This document shows, piece after piece, positions 1 through 5,599 of a stretch of DNA of 10,246 nucleotides (its first letter is position 1; each line of letters begins with the position of its first letter). The stretch spans positions 1-10,246 of the forward strand of contig DIQY01000112.1 in NCBI GenBank assembly GCA_002424295.1, given 5' to 3'. Origin of the DNA: Ruminococcaceae bacterium UBA5450. Lineage in GTDB: Bacteria > Bacillota > Clostridia > Oscillospirales > Acutalibacteraceae. The notes below the pieces were generated by a model that saw only the letters and a program-made list of their open reading frames with translations, had not been told where the DNA came from and ran no database searches. The position numbers and the translations under genes were made by a program.

Positions 1-210
1 TTCCAGTTTTTTCTCAAAGGGCAGGAAGAACCGCTAAAACGCGCGGTAAGCATGAACACTTATAAAACCGCTCTTCATATCGTCAACTCTTGCTATGAAT
101 CAAACAAGGATGATTTTATTCAGGTGGACAACCATCTGGCTGAAAAGATTTTGGAACGTTACCAAAATGAGGAAGCTGCTTCCTCCAATCAAGAATTAAC
201 AAACGATTGA
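1..210 (+). CDS. C-terminal fragment, possibly Gfo/Idh/MocA-type oxidoreductase
   Basis: An open frame enters from the left edge in frame 1 and stops at TGA 208-210, giving the last 69 residues of a protein. The visible part has the pattern FFLKGQEEPL, then an alternating helix ending in LHIVNSCYES, then a hydrophilic tail rich in Glu, Asn and Gln. A 'gee-PL ... al-iv-a-YeS' pattern is typical of the C-terminal end of Gfo/Idh/MocA family NAD(P)-dependent oxidoreductases. That match is from memory of the family and the fragment is short, so the name is tentative; the Rossmann domain that would decide it lies outside the window. Only 31 bases and no terminator separate it from asnB, so the two are probably cotranscribed. 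Confidence 0.4.
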   Translation, partial: FQFFLKGQEEPLKRAVSMNTYKTALHIVNSCYESNKDDFIQVDNHLAEKILERYQNEEAASSNQELTND

Positions 211-241
211 TAAAATTTCTTTTTAGGAGGACTTTTATTTT

Positions 242-2113
242 ATGTGCGGATTGACAGGTTTTACCGGAGAGGTACTTGATTATAATGAAGTCATCGGGAA
301 AATGACCGATGTAATCACCCACCGCGGACCGGACTCCAGCGGTGTTTATACAGATGACGGCATCTGCATGGGATTTCGCCGCCTCTCCATCATTGATATT
401 GCCGCAACCGGCGACCAGCCGATTTACAACGAAGACAAAAACTTAGTGATCACCTTTAATGGTGAAATTTACAATTATCAGCAGCTGCGTGAAGAGCTGA
501 TTGGCCTTGGTCATCAATTCTACACCCATACCGACACCGAAGTCATTCTTCATGGTTTTGAAGAGTGGCAGGAAAAGGTTTTGGATCGGCTGCGCGGAAT
601 GTTCTGTTTTGCGATCTGGAATCGTCAGGAAAAAAGTCTTTTCATTGCCCGTGACTTCTTTGGCATTAAACCAATGCACTATGCGATGGTCGACGGTCAT
701 CTTGTTTACGGCAGCGAAATTAAATCGATCTTGGAATTTCCGGGATTCGAAAAGAAACTGAATCTTAAAGCGCTCGACAGCTATCTTTCCTTTGAATATG
801 TCGTACCGCCTCAAACCATGTTCGAAGGAATTTCCGTACTTTTGCCCGGCCATTATCTCTGGTATAAAGATGGAAAAGTCACCACGACCCGCTACTGGGA
901 GCCGAAATTTGAGGAAGACGATTCTATCACCGAAGAACAGGCAGTCAAGATGATCGAAGATGTCTTTGAAGACAGTGTGCAAGCGCACCGAATTGCCGAT
1001 GTAGAAGTTGGCTGTTTCCTTTCGAGCGGTGTAGATTCCAGCTATGTTGCCTCCTATTTTGGCGGACAAAAATCCTTTACCGTCGGATTCGGTGAGGATA
1101 TTCGCTACAATGAAATCAGCTATGCACAAGATCTTTCCAAAGAAGTTGGACTTGAGCATCATTATAAACTGATCAGCCCGGAAGAATACTGGGGCAATAT
1201 CAAAAAAGTCCAGTATCATATGGATCAGCCCGAGGCGGATGCTTCCTGTATTGCACTGTATTTTGTGAGCAAAATTGCCAGCCAATATGTAAAAGTCGTC
1301 CTTTCCGGTGAAGGTGCAGATGAGCTCTTCGGCGGATACAATATTTACCATGAGCCGGATGATATGGCCGGCTATAAAAGGATTCCCCGCCCGATCCGCA
1401 GAGCGCTTGCAAAGCTTGCAGAAGCAATGCCCTTCCGCTTTAAGGGCAAGAATTTTCTCATTCGCGGCGCGCAGGATATTGAAGAAAGCTTTATCGGCAA
1501 CTGCAGCATGATCACCATGAAGGAAAAGCGTGCGATTCTCCGTCCGGAGATTCCGGTATACCGTCCGCAGGAACTCACAAAGCCCATTTATGATCGGGTA
1601 AAAGATAAGGACGATGTCACCAAGATGCAGTATCTTGACCTGCACGTCTGGATGGCCGGCGATATTCTTTTAAAAGCAGACCGCATGAGCATGGCAAACT
1701 CACTAGAGCTTCGAGTTCCATTCCTTGATAAAGATGTCTGGGAAGTTGCCCGCCATCTGCCCAAAAAGCTGCGGGTAAATTCTCAGAATACAAAATACGC
1801 CATGCGCAAAGCCGCCGAGCGCCATTTGCCGCAATCCACCGCTCAGAAAAAGAAGCTAGGATTTCCGGTACCGACTCGGGTGTGGCTGCGGGAAGAACCT
1901 TATTACACCATTGTTAAAAATGCTTTTCAGAGTGAGACTTCCAAAAAGTTCTTTAACCCTGATGCATTAATTAAGCTGCTCGATGAGCATAAAGCCGGAA
2001 AAGTTGATAATAATCGTAAGATCTGGACTATTTTCGTCTTTTTGATGTGGTACGATGTTTACTTTAACGGTGCTTCTCATGAACCCGGCAGCGAACCTGT
2101 GATGTCCAAATAA
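242..2113 (+). CDS. asnB: asparagine synthase, glutamine-hydrolysing (AsnB)
   Basis: A 623-residue cytoplasmic enzyme that makes asparagine from aspartate, ATP and glutamine, with AMP, PPi and glutamate as by-products. After removal of the initiator Met, Cys2 (MCGLTGF) is the N-terminal glutaminase nucleophile. The class II glutamine amidotransferase domain spans roughly residues 2-180, with RRLSI near 47-51, NGEIYNY at 73-79 and TDTE at 97-100. The synthetase domain follows, with the ATP pyrophosphatase loop SSGVDSS at 261-267 and VVLSGEGADELFGGY at 352-366. Length is normal for Bacillus-type AsnB/AsnO proteins (about 610-630). The start is set by AGGAGG at 225-230 and by the obligatory Cys2. 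It lies close behind the partial upstream gene and ends at its own terminator. Enzymes of this family can also amidate other carboxylates in cell-envelope pathways, so the substrate is likely but not proven. Confidence 0.95.
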   Translation: MCGLTGFTGEVLDYNEVIGKMTDVITHRGPDSSGVYTDDGICMGFRRLSIIDIAATGDQPIYNEDKNLVITFNGEIYNYQQLREELIGLGHQFYTHTDTEVILHGFEEWQEKVLDRLRGMFCFAIWNRQEKSLFIARDFFGIKPMHYAMVDGHLVYGSEIKSILEFPGFEKKLNLKALDSYLSFEYVVPPQTMFEGISVLLPGHYLWYKDGKVTTTRYWEPKFEEDDSITEEQAVKMIEDVFEDSVQAHRIADVEVGCFLSSGVDSSYVASYFGGQKSFTVGFGEDIRYNEISYAQDLSKEVGLEHHYKLISPEEYWGNIKKVQYHMDQPEADASCIALYFVSKIASQYVKVVLSGEGADELFGGYNIYHEPDDMAGYKRIPRPIRRALAKLAEAMPFRFKGKNFLIRGAQDIEESFIGNCSMITMKEKRAILRPEIPVYRPQELTKPIYDRVKDKDDVTKMQYLDLHVWMAGDILLKADRMSMANSLELRVPFLDKDVWEVARHLPKKLRVNSQNTKYAMRKAAERHLPQSTAQKKKLGFPVPTRVWLREEPYYTIVKNAFQSETSKKFFNPDALIKLLDEHKAGKVDNNRKIWTIFVFLMWYDVYFNGASHEPGSEPVMSK

Positions 2114-2135
2114 GATTTCTAAAAAAGCTAAAAAG

Positions 2136-2164
2136 TACCGCCTTTAAAATGGCGGCATTTTTTA
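2136..2164 (+). terminator. intrinsic terminator of asnB
   Basis: CCGCC (2138-2142) pairs with GGCGG (2151-2155) around an 8-base loop and is followed by a T run at 2158-2163. It lies 24 bases after the asnB stop codon, the expected place for a Rho-independent terminator. Confidence 0.8.
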
Positions 2165-2202
2165 ATTTTATACTATTTTTTTTCGAATTTTGGAAAATTT
2201 TC

Positions 2203-2236
2203 GAAGAAGTTGTCTTTTTTTCTTCTTTTTATTTTT
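2203..2236 (+). terminator. possible weak second terminator after asnB
   Basis: GAAGAA (2203-2208) can pair with TTCTTC (2220-2225) over an 11-base loop, followed by a T-rich run TTTTTATTTTT (2226-2236). The stem is AT-rich and weak; it could back up the asnB terminator or be a chance feature of the AT-rich spacer. Nothing else in 2165-2241 looks like a gene. Confidence 0.3.
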
Positions 2237-2241
2237 AGGGG

Positions 2242-2270
2242 TTGCTTTTTAAGAACTTTTATCGTATGAT
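2242..2270 (+). promoter_or_regulatory. sigma-A-type promoter for queT
   Basis: TTGCTT (2242-2247) and TATGAT (2265-2270) are separated by 17 bases, close to the vegetative consensus. The predicted start point is about 2275-2278, directly at the foot of the first leader hairpin. This gives a leader of roughly 106 bases before the queT start codon. Confidence 0.7.
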
Positions 2271-2276
2271 AATCAC

Positions 2277-2314
2277 GCTCTCTTTATAAGTTCTTTATAA
2301 AAGGAGCTCTTTTT
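2277..2314 (+). other. terminator-like hairpin at the 5' end of the queT leader
   Basis: Bases 2277-2289 pair with 2295-2307 around a 5-base loop: 12 of 13 positions pair, with one C-A mismatch and one G-U. The stem is followed by TCTTTTT (2308-2314), so it has the form of an intrinsic terminator. It begins at the predicted transcription start, which is unusual for attenuation and may instead protect the 5' end. A shorter hairpin, CGGTA (2316-2320) with TACCG (2324-2328), follows at once. Confidence 0.6.
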
Positions 2315-2332
2315 GCGGTATTTTACCGTCTC

Positions 2333-2373
2333 GGTCAGTCGCAATTCCCTGACCTAAATTAAAACACGGAGGG
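2333..2373 (+). promoter_or_regulatory. preQ1-I riboswitch overlapping the queT ribosome binding site
   Basis: Stem P1 is GGTCAG (2333-2338) with CTGACC (2349-2354). Its 10-base loop, TCGCAATTCC, closely resembles the loop of the Thermoanaerobacter tengcongensis preQ1-I aptamer, including UCGCA and the cytosine at the preQ1-recognising position (C15 in that RNA). The 3' tail is A-rich and ends AAAACACGG, against AAAACAAGG in that RNA. The terminal GG (2368-2369) begins the GGAGGG ribosome binding site. Binding of preQ1 should fold the pseudoknot between loop and tail and hide the start of the Shine-Dalgarno sequence, so control is probably translational. The downstream gene is a queuosine-precursor transporter, which agrees. 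The comparison is from memory and was not run through a covariance model. Confidence 0.88.
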
Positions 2374-2382
2374 ACTATTTCT

Positions 2383-2937
2383 ATGCAAAAACAAAATCGT
2401 ACCGTCTATTTTCTATGCCAAAGCGCACTGATTGCCGCCGCTTATGCGGTCTTGACCCTTGCCGCGGCCGCGCTTGGTTGGGCCTACGGTCCAATACAGT
2501 TTCGCTTTAGCGAAGCGCTCACCGTTTTGCCTGCCCTAACTCCGGCTGCAGTGCCAGGACTTGCTGTTGGATGCTTTCTAGCAAATCTCGGCAGTCCTTT
2601 AGGCCCGGTTGATTGGATCTTCGGGACACTTGCTACCCTTTTGGCAGCATTATGGAGCCGTTCTCTGCGCCATATTAAGGTACGCGGAGTACCTGTTTTG
2701 GCGCCGCTCCCACCGATCATCTGCAATGCCGTAATTATTGGCCTTGAGATTGCCTGTCTCGGAGATTCCGGCTTTTCAATGAGTGGATTTTCTATGGCGG
2801 CTTTTTTACCAAATGCACTTTATGTTGGCTTGGGAGAACTGGTGATCTGTTATGGTCTGGGACTGCCGCTTCTCTATATTCTAGAACATGTTTTGCAAAA
2901 GAACAGTCATTTAAAAACACTTTTCCCTCAAAATTAA
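2383..2937 (+). CDS. queT: QueT family queuosine-precursor transporter (ECF S component)
   Basis: A 184-residue membrane protein of the QueT/COG4708 family, the substrate-binding component of an energy-coupling factor transporter for queuosine precursors such as preQ1. The family signature YGPIQFRFSEALTVLP lies near residues 35-50, with hydrophobic segments around 10-32, 50-72, 75-92, 105-128 and 150-172. The ATPases and the T component are not in the window; S components of this kind usually share a common module encoded elsewhere. The start is fixed by GGAGGG (2368-2373) nine bases upstream, the same bases used by the preQ1-I riboswitch. It is followed 42 bases later by a potassium-channel gene with no clear terminator between them. 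Confidence 0.93.
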   Translation: MQKQNRTVYFLCQSALIAAAYAVLTLAAAALGWAYGPIQFRFSEALTVLPALTPAAVPGLAVGCFLANLGSPLGPVDWIFGTLATLLAALWSRSLRHIKVRGVPVLAPLPPIICNAVIIGLEIACLGDSGFSMSGFSMAAFLPNALYVGLGELVICYGLGLPLLYILEHVLQKNSHLKTLFPQN

Positions 2938-2953
2938 TTATTTTGAGAAGGAA
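2923..2953 (+). other. stable hairpin around the queT stop codon
   Basis: CTCAAAAT (2927-2934) pairs perfectly with ATTTTGAG (2940-2947). TTCC (2923-2926) can extend the stem with GGAA (2950-2953) across a two-base bulge. The queT stop TAA (2935-2937) sits in the 5-base loop. No T run follows, so it is not a convincing terminator. It could stabilise or process the queT mRNA, or modulate translation into the downstream gene. Confidence 0.5.
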
Positions 2954-2979
2954 GTTGCTTTGATTGAGGTGTCAACAAA

Positions 2980-4368
2980 ATGTCTTCCAAGATTCGCTCC
3001 CCGTTCCGCAATACACCGCCGATCCGGCTGATTGTGCTTAGCTTTATGCTTGTAATTTTAACAGGGACTATTCTGCTGATTTTTCCTTTCTGCAGCCGTA
3101 ACGGCAGCTTTACTGCTCCGATCGACGCACTTTTTGTTGCGACTTCTGCAACATGCGTAACCGGGCTGTCTCCTTTTGATACTTGGACGCACTGGAATGA
3201 AGTCGGCCAGTTGGTCATTATTCTTTTGATTCAAGTCGGCGGCTTGGGGTTGGTTACTTTTACGACGGGCGTTACCATGCTGCTGCGCCGCAAAATGGGA
3301 CTTAAGGAACTACGGCTCGCTGTAGAAAACGCCAATGGAGAAAGTGGTTTGATCCGTCATTTAATCCGCATTACGCTCGGCTTTACTTTCTCTTGTGAAT
3401 TGCTTGGTGCCCTTCTGCTCATGATTCGCTTTGTTCCAATTTATGGCCCCTATGGAATTTGGATTTCTGTTTTTACTGCAATCTCTGCTTTTTGTAATGC
3501 CGGATTTGATATTTTGGGTCTTTCTAATCCTGGTCAAAGTCTAATTCCCTATGTAGCAGATCCTTTGGTTTGTGTCACTGTTGCAACACTTCTCGTCGTC
3601 GGCGGACTTGGATTCGTCGTGGTGAGCGATATTTTCTATGCAAAAATTCGGCCGCACCTTCTGCATCAGGATCATCTGCATCGTCTTTCCCTTCAATCAA
3701 AATTGGTTCTTTACTGCAGTGCTGCTCTTCTTCTGGTTGGTGCCATTCTGTTCTTTTTCTTGGAAGATGACAACACCCTTCAGGGACTTTCTCTCGGCGC
3801 AAAGATCAACGCTTCTTTCTTCCAGTCTGCGAGCGCAAGAACCGCCGGATTTGCTTCTGTTCCTATCGCGTCTGAATTAGACATCACAAAAATTGTCACA
3901 ATTCTTTTGATGTTTATCGGCGCCTCGCCGGGATCAACCGGAGGTGGTATTAAAACAACCACTTTTGTTGTGCTTGTCTTTACTGTAATTTCCGTACTGC
4001 ACAACAAGACTTATACTGTTATTCAGCATCATCGGGTCAGTCAGCACATTGTTTACCGTTCCCTTGCAATCTGCAGTGTAGCGCTTTTGACCGTCATTTT
4101 GACAACTTGCGTCATTACTTTCTGCGATCCCATTAATGGCATCGATGCTTTATTTGAATCCACCAGTGCTTTTGCGACCGTAGGACTTTCGGCAGATGTT
4201 ACTTCAAGGCTTACATTTTGGCCAAAACTTGCACTCTCATTCACGATGTATCTCGGCAGAGTTGGTCCGGTCTCTTTGGGACTTTCGATGCTTTTGCATA
4301 GGCACCAAGATAAAGATATCATTCGAACGGACTGCATCCTGCCGGAAGCTAAAATTAGTGTAGGATAA
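2980..4368 (+). CDS. ktrB: KtrB/TrkH-type potassium-channel subunit
   Basis: A 462-residue inner-membrane protein of the TrkH/TrkG/KtrB superfamily, the pore-forming subunit for potassium (in some members sodium-coupled) uptake. All four pore-loop selectivity filters are visible with their key glycines: TCVTGLS (58-64), FCNAGF (171-176), ARTAGF (286-291) and ATVGLS (399-404). The gating loop GASPGSTGGGIKTTT lies at 314-328, and the C-terminal GRVGPVSLG at 426-434 is typical of the KtrB branch, as is the length (about 450). It starts at ATG with GAGGTG (2966-2971) eight bases upstream. The cytoplasmic regulator KtrA/TrkA that normally gates this protein is not in the window. It follows queT on the same strand and may be on the same transcript, although the functions are unrelated. 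Confidence 0.93.
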   Translation: MSSKIRSPFRNTPPIRLIVLSFMLVILTGTILLIFPFCSRNGSFTAPIDALFVATSATCVTGLSPFDTWTHWNEVGQLVIILLIQVGGLGLVTFTTGVTMLLRRKMGLKELRLAVENANGESGLIRHLIRITLGFTFSCELLGALLLMIRFVPIYGPYGIWISVFTAISAFCNAGFDILGLSNPGQSLIPYVADPLVCVTVATLLVVGGLGFVVVSDIFYAKIRPHLLHQDHLHRLSLQSKLVLYCSAALLLVGAILFFFLEDDNTLQGLSLGAKINASFFQSASARTAGFASVPIASELDITKIVTILLMFIGASPGSTGGGIKTTTFVVLVFTVISVLHNKTYTVIQHHRVSQHIVYRSLAICSVALLTVILTTCVITFCDPINGIDALFESTSAFATVGLSADVTSRLTFWPKLALSFTMYLGRVGPVSLGLSMLLHRHQDKDIIRTDCILPEAKISVG

Positions 4369-4382
4369 ATTGAACCTTTAAA

Positions 4383-4427
4383 ATCAGCAAAGCAAAATAA
4401 ACTCTTTTCTCTTTGCTGATGATTTTT
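4383..4427 (+). terminator. first terminator after ktrB
   Basis: ATCAGCAAAG (4383-4392) pairs perfectly with CTTTGCTGAT (4411-4420) over an 18-base loop, followed by TTTTT at 4423-4427. It lies 14 bases beyond the ktrB stop codon. Confidence 0.75.
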
Positions 4428-4469
4428 AAAAGGCTCCGACGTTGTAATAGAACAACGCCGGAGCCTTTT
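4428..4469. terminator. strong bidirectional terminator between ktrB and the DUF1284 gene
   Basis: AAAAGGCTCCG (4428-4438) pairs with CGGAGCCTTTT (4459-4469), and CGTTGT (4440-4445) with ACAACG (4452-4457). There is one A-C mismatch and a 6-base loop. Each strand gives a GC-rich stem ending in a T run, so it can stop both convergent transcripts. It is placed in tandem with the preceding terminator. Confidence 0.9.
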
Positions 4470-4487
4470 ATTTTATGAAATTTAAGT

Positions 4488-4880
4488 TCATTTATAATCT
4501 TTTTCTCTTTTCGCCGCTGAAACTTTTTTACAAAGTTCCAACCATTGACACCCTGGGCAAAATTCTTCCAAGCGATCAAGAGCAAGTTTCCTTGTCCGAT
4601 CAGAAAATTCTTTCCAGCTAACTTTCTCCCCGGGAGAAAGTTTTATTTCTTTCAAGACCAATTGATCAAACAACAACGGGTGATCGGACTCACAACGGCT
4701 TCCCCTTCGGTGTGGACAAGTCTTACAAAGGTCGTCCGCTCCCTGTGCGATCTCGATCTGCGTTTCCGGGTGCGCTTTAAGAAGCGCTGCCGTTCGGCTC
4801 ATATTGTTCGTAAATTCACCGCTGTAGCCTTCCCCAACAAAATTCAGAAGGCACAGCCCATGGTGTGGCCGTAAATACAT
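4488..4880 (-). CDS. DUF1284 (COG3543) family cysteine-rich protein of unknown function
   Basis: A 130-residue soluble protein. The N-terminal LRPHHGLCLLNFVGEGYS and the later GADDLCKTCPH are recognisable DUF1284 features; I know of no established function. It has seven cysteines (10, 52, 55, 63, 108, 111, 117) in two CxxC clusters, CxxC-x7-C and CxxC-x5-C, plus a conserved-looking HH pair (6-7). This suggests a metal or iron-sulfur site, as inference only. I chose the ATG at 4878-4880: it puts LRPHH at the N-terminus as in the family, and it starts one base after the upstream bioY stop codon. A longer frame from a TTG at 4943 would overlap bioY and lacks family support. The tight junction implies translational coupling with bioY, in an operon read from the operator-controlled promoter at 5486-5514. 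Confidence 0.85.
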   Translation of the reverse strand: MYLRPHHGLCLLNFVGEGYSGEFTNNMSRTAALLKAHPETQIEIAQGADDLCKTCPHRRGSRCESDHPLLFDQLVLKEIKLSPGEKVSWKEFSDRTRKLALDRLEEFCPGCQWLELCKKVSAAKREKDYK

Positions 4881-4881
4881 T

Positions 4882-5457
4882 TTAAGCCGCCGGATTACAG
4901 CGCGGGCTGATTCTTTTAAGCGCTTTTTCCAACTGTGGAACAAGAACTGCTACTGCCGCAATTTTAACAGCGTCACCGGGCAAAAACGGCACAACACAAA
5001 GCGTTAAAGCAGAAAGCGGCGGCGTATGGGTAACAACAACAAACCAAGCCGTACCAAACGCATACAGCACGATCGTCCCTAAAATCATGCTCAGTACCAT
5101 TCCTATCACTTTTTTTCTGCCTTGTGCATTCTTCCCAAAGTGCTCATAAAGTACCCCGCTCAATGCAACCAGCGCAAGGTATCCTATCAAATATCCTCCT
5201 GTAGGACCTACAAGTTCCCCTACCCCAGAACTGTATCCCGCAAAGACCGGCAATCCGACTGCACCGAGAATTAAATAAACAAGCTGACTCAAAGTTCCAT
5301 ATTTTGTCCCCAGCAAAACTCCCGCCAGCATAACGGAAAAAGTAGCCAAAGAAATCGGTACCCCGCTCGGCATCGGAATCGAAAGCGGCGCTAGCACACA
5401 GGTAATTGCCGCACACATCGCGCAGAAAATTAAATTTTTTGTAGACTCTTTCATCAT
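4882..5457 (-). CDS. bioY: BioY biotin transporter, substrate-binding S component (copy 1)
   Basis: A 191-residue integral membrane protein of the BioY family, which captures biotin, alone or with an ECF ATPase/T module. The signature GVGELVGPTGGYLIGY is present, along with five to six hydrophobic helices and the family-typical VVPFLPGDAVKI near the C-terminus. The start is one of two adjacent ATG codons (5455-5457 or 5452-5454) behind the ribosome binding site AGAGGGGG. The frame stays open further upstream to a TTG at 5517, but that part covers the promoter and operator and is unlikely to be translated. It is the first gene of a leftward operon with the DUF1284 gene, whose start codon is one base from the bioY stop. 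A second bioY lies about 1.2 kb away on the other strand. Confidence 0.93.
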   Translation of the reverse strand: MMKESTKNLIFCAMCAAITCVLAPLSIPMPSGVPISLATFSVMLAGVLLGTKYGTLSQLVYLILGAVGLPVFAGYSSGVGELVGPTGGYLIGYLALVALSGVLYEHFGKNAQGRKKVIGMVLSMILGTIVLYAFGTAWFVVVTHTPPLSALTLCVVPFLPGDAVKIAAVAVLVPQLEKALKRISPRCNPAA

Positions 5458-5485
5458 GATTTTCCCCCTCTTAAAAAGCATTTTT

Positions 5486-5514
5486 ATTATAATCCTTCCT
5501 ATTTTAATTGTCAA
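5486..5514 (-). promoter_or_regulatory. consensus promoter for leftward bioY-DUF1284 operon
   Basis: Read on the minus strand, TTGACA (5514-5509) and TATAAT (5491-5486) are both perfect consensus hexamers, 17 bases apart. The -35 box lies within the left arm of the inverted repeat at 5505-5542. Confidence 0.85.
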
Positions 5515-5542
5515 CAAAGTGCTAAAATGTAGTTGACAATTA
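5505..5542. promoter_or_regulatory. BirA-type biotin operator shared by divergent promoters
   Basis: A perfect inverted repeat, TAATTGTCAAC (5505-5515) and GTTGACAATTA (5532-5542), with a 16-base spacer. Architecture and sequence fit BirA operators (TTGTnAAC-type arms with about 14-16 bases between), and it lies between bioY and bioB. Each arm contains the -35 hexamer of one divergent promoter, so binding by biotinyl-adenylate-loaded BirA should block both at once. The birA gene itself is not in the window. Confidence 0.85.
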
Positions 5543-5560
5543 TTTTTTTTGTCTTATAAT
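5533..5560 (+). promoter_or_regulatory. consensus promoter for bioB
   Basis: TTGACA (5533-5538) and TATAAT (5555-5560) are perfect hexamers, 16 bases apart. The -35 box is inside the right arm of the operator. The predicted start near 5567 gives a leader of about 33 bases. Confidence 0.85.
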
Positions 5561-5599
5561 AAAAATCATGATTCCGCGAGACAGAAAGGTTGGATTTAA

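Noticed and set aside
443..1645. 400-codon open frame on the minus strand opposite asnB
   Set aside because: It lies entirely antisense to a well-conserved asnB with all catalytic motifs, has no ribosome binding site or recognisable domain, and is best explained as a shadow of the asnB codon pattern.
2182..2205. TTCGAA repeated at 2182-2187 and 2200-2205 around an AT-rich core
   Set aside because: The possible hairpin has mismatches or a very small loop and lies in low-complexity AT-rich spacer; it is not convincing as a protein site or terminator.
4545..4874. Plus-strand frame of 109 codons opposite the DUF1284 gene
   Set aside because: It is antisense to the recognisable DUF1284 coding sequence and has no family features of its own.
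4881..4943. N-terminal extension of the DUF1284 gene from a TTG at 4943
   Set aside because: It overlaps the end of bioY, uses a rare start, and adds residues before the family N-terminus (LRPHH); the ATG at 4880 directly follows the bioY stop codon.
5458..5517. N-terminal extension of the first bioY from a TTG at 5517
   Set aside because: This stretch contains the consensus promoter and part of the operator, and a strong ribosome binding site lies directly before the ATG pair at 5452-5457.
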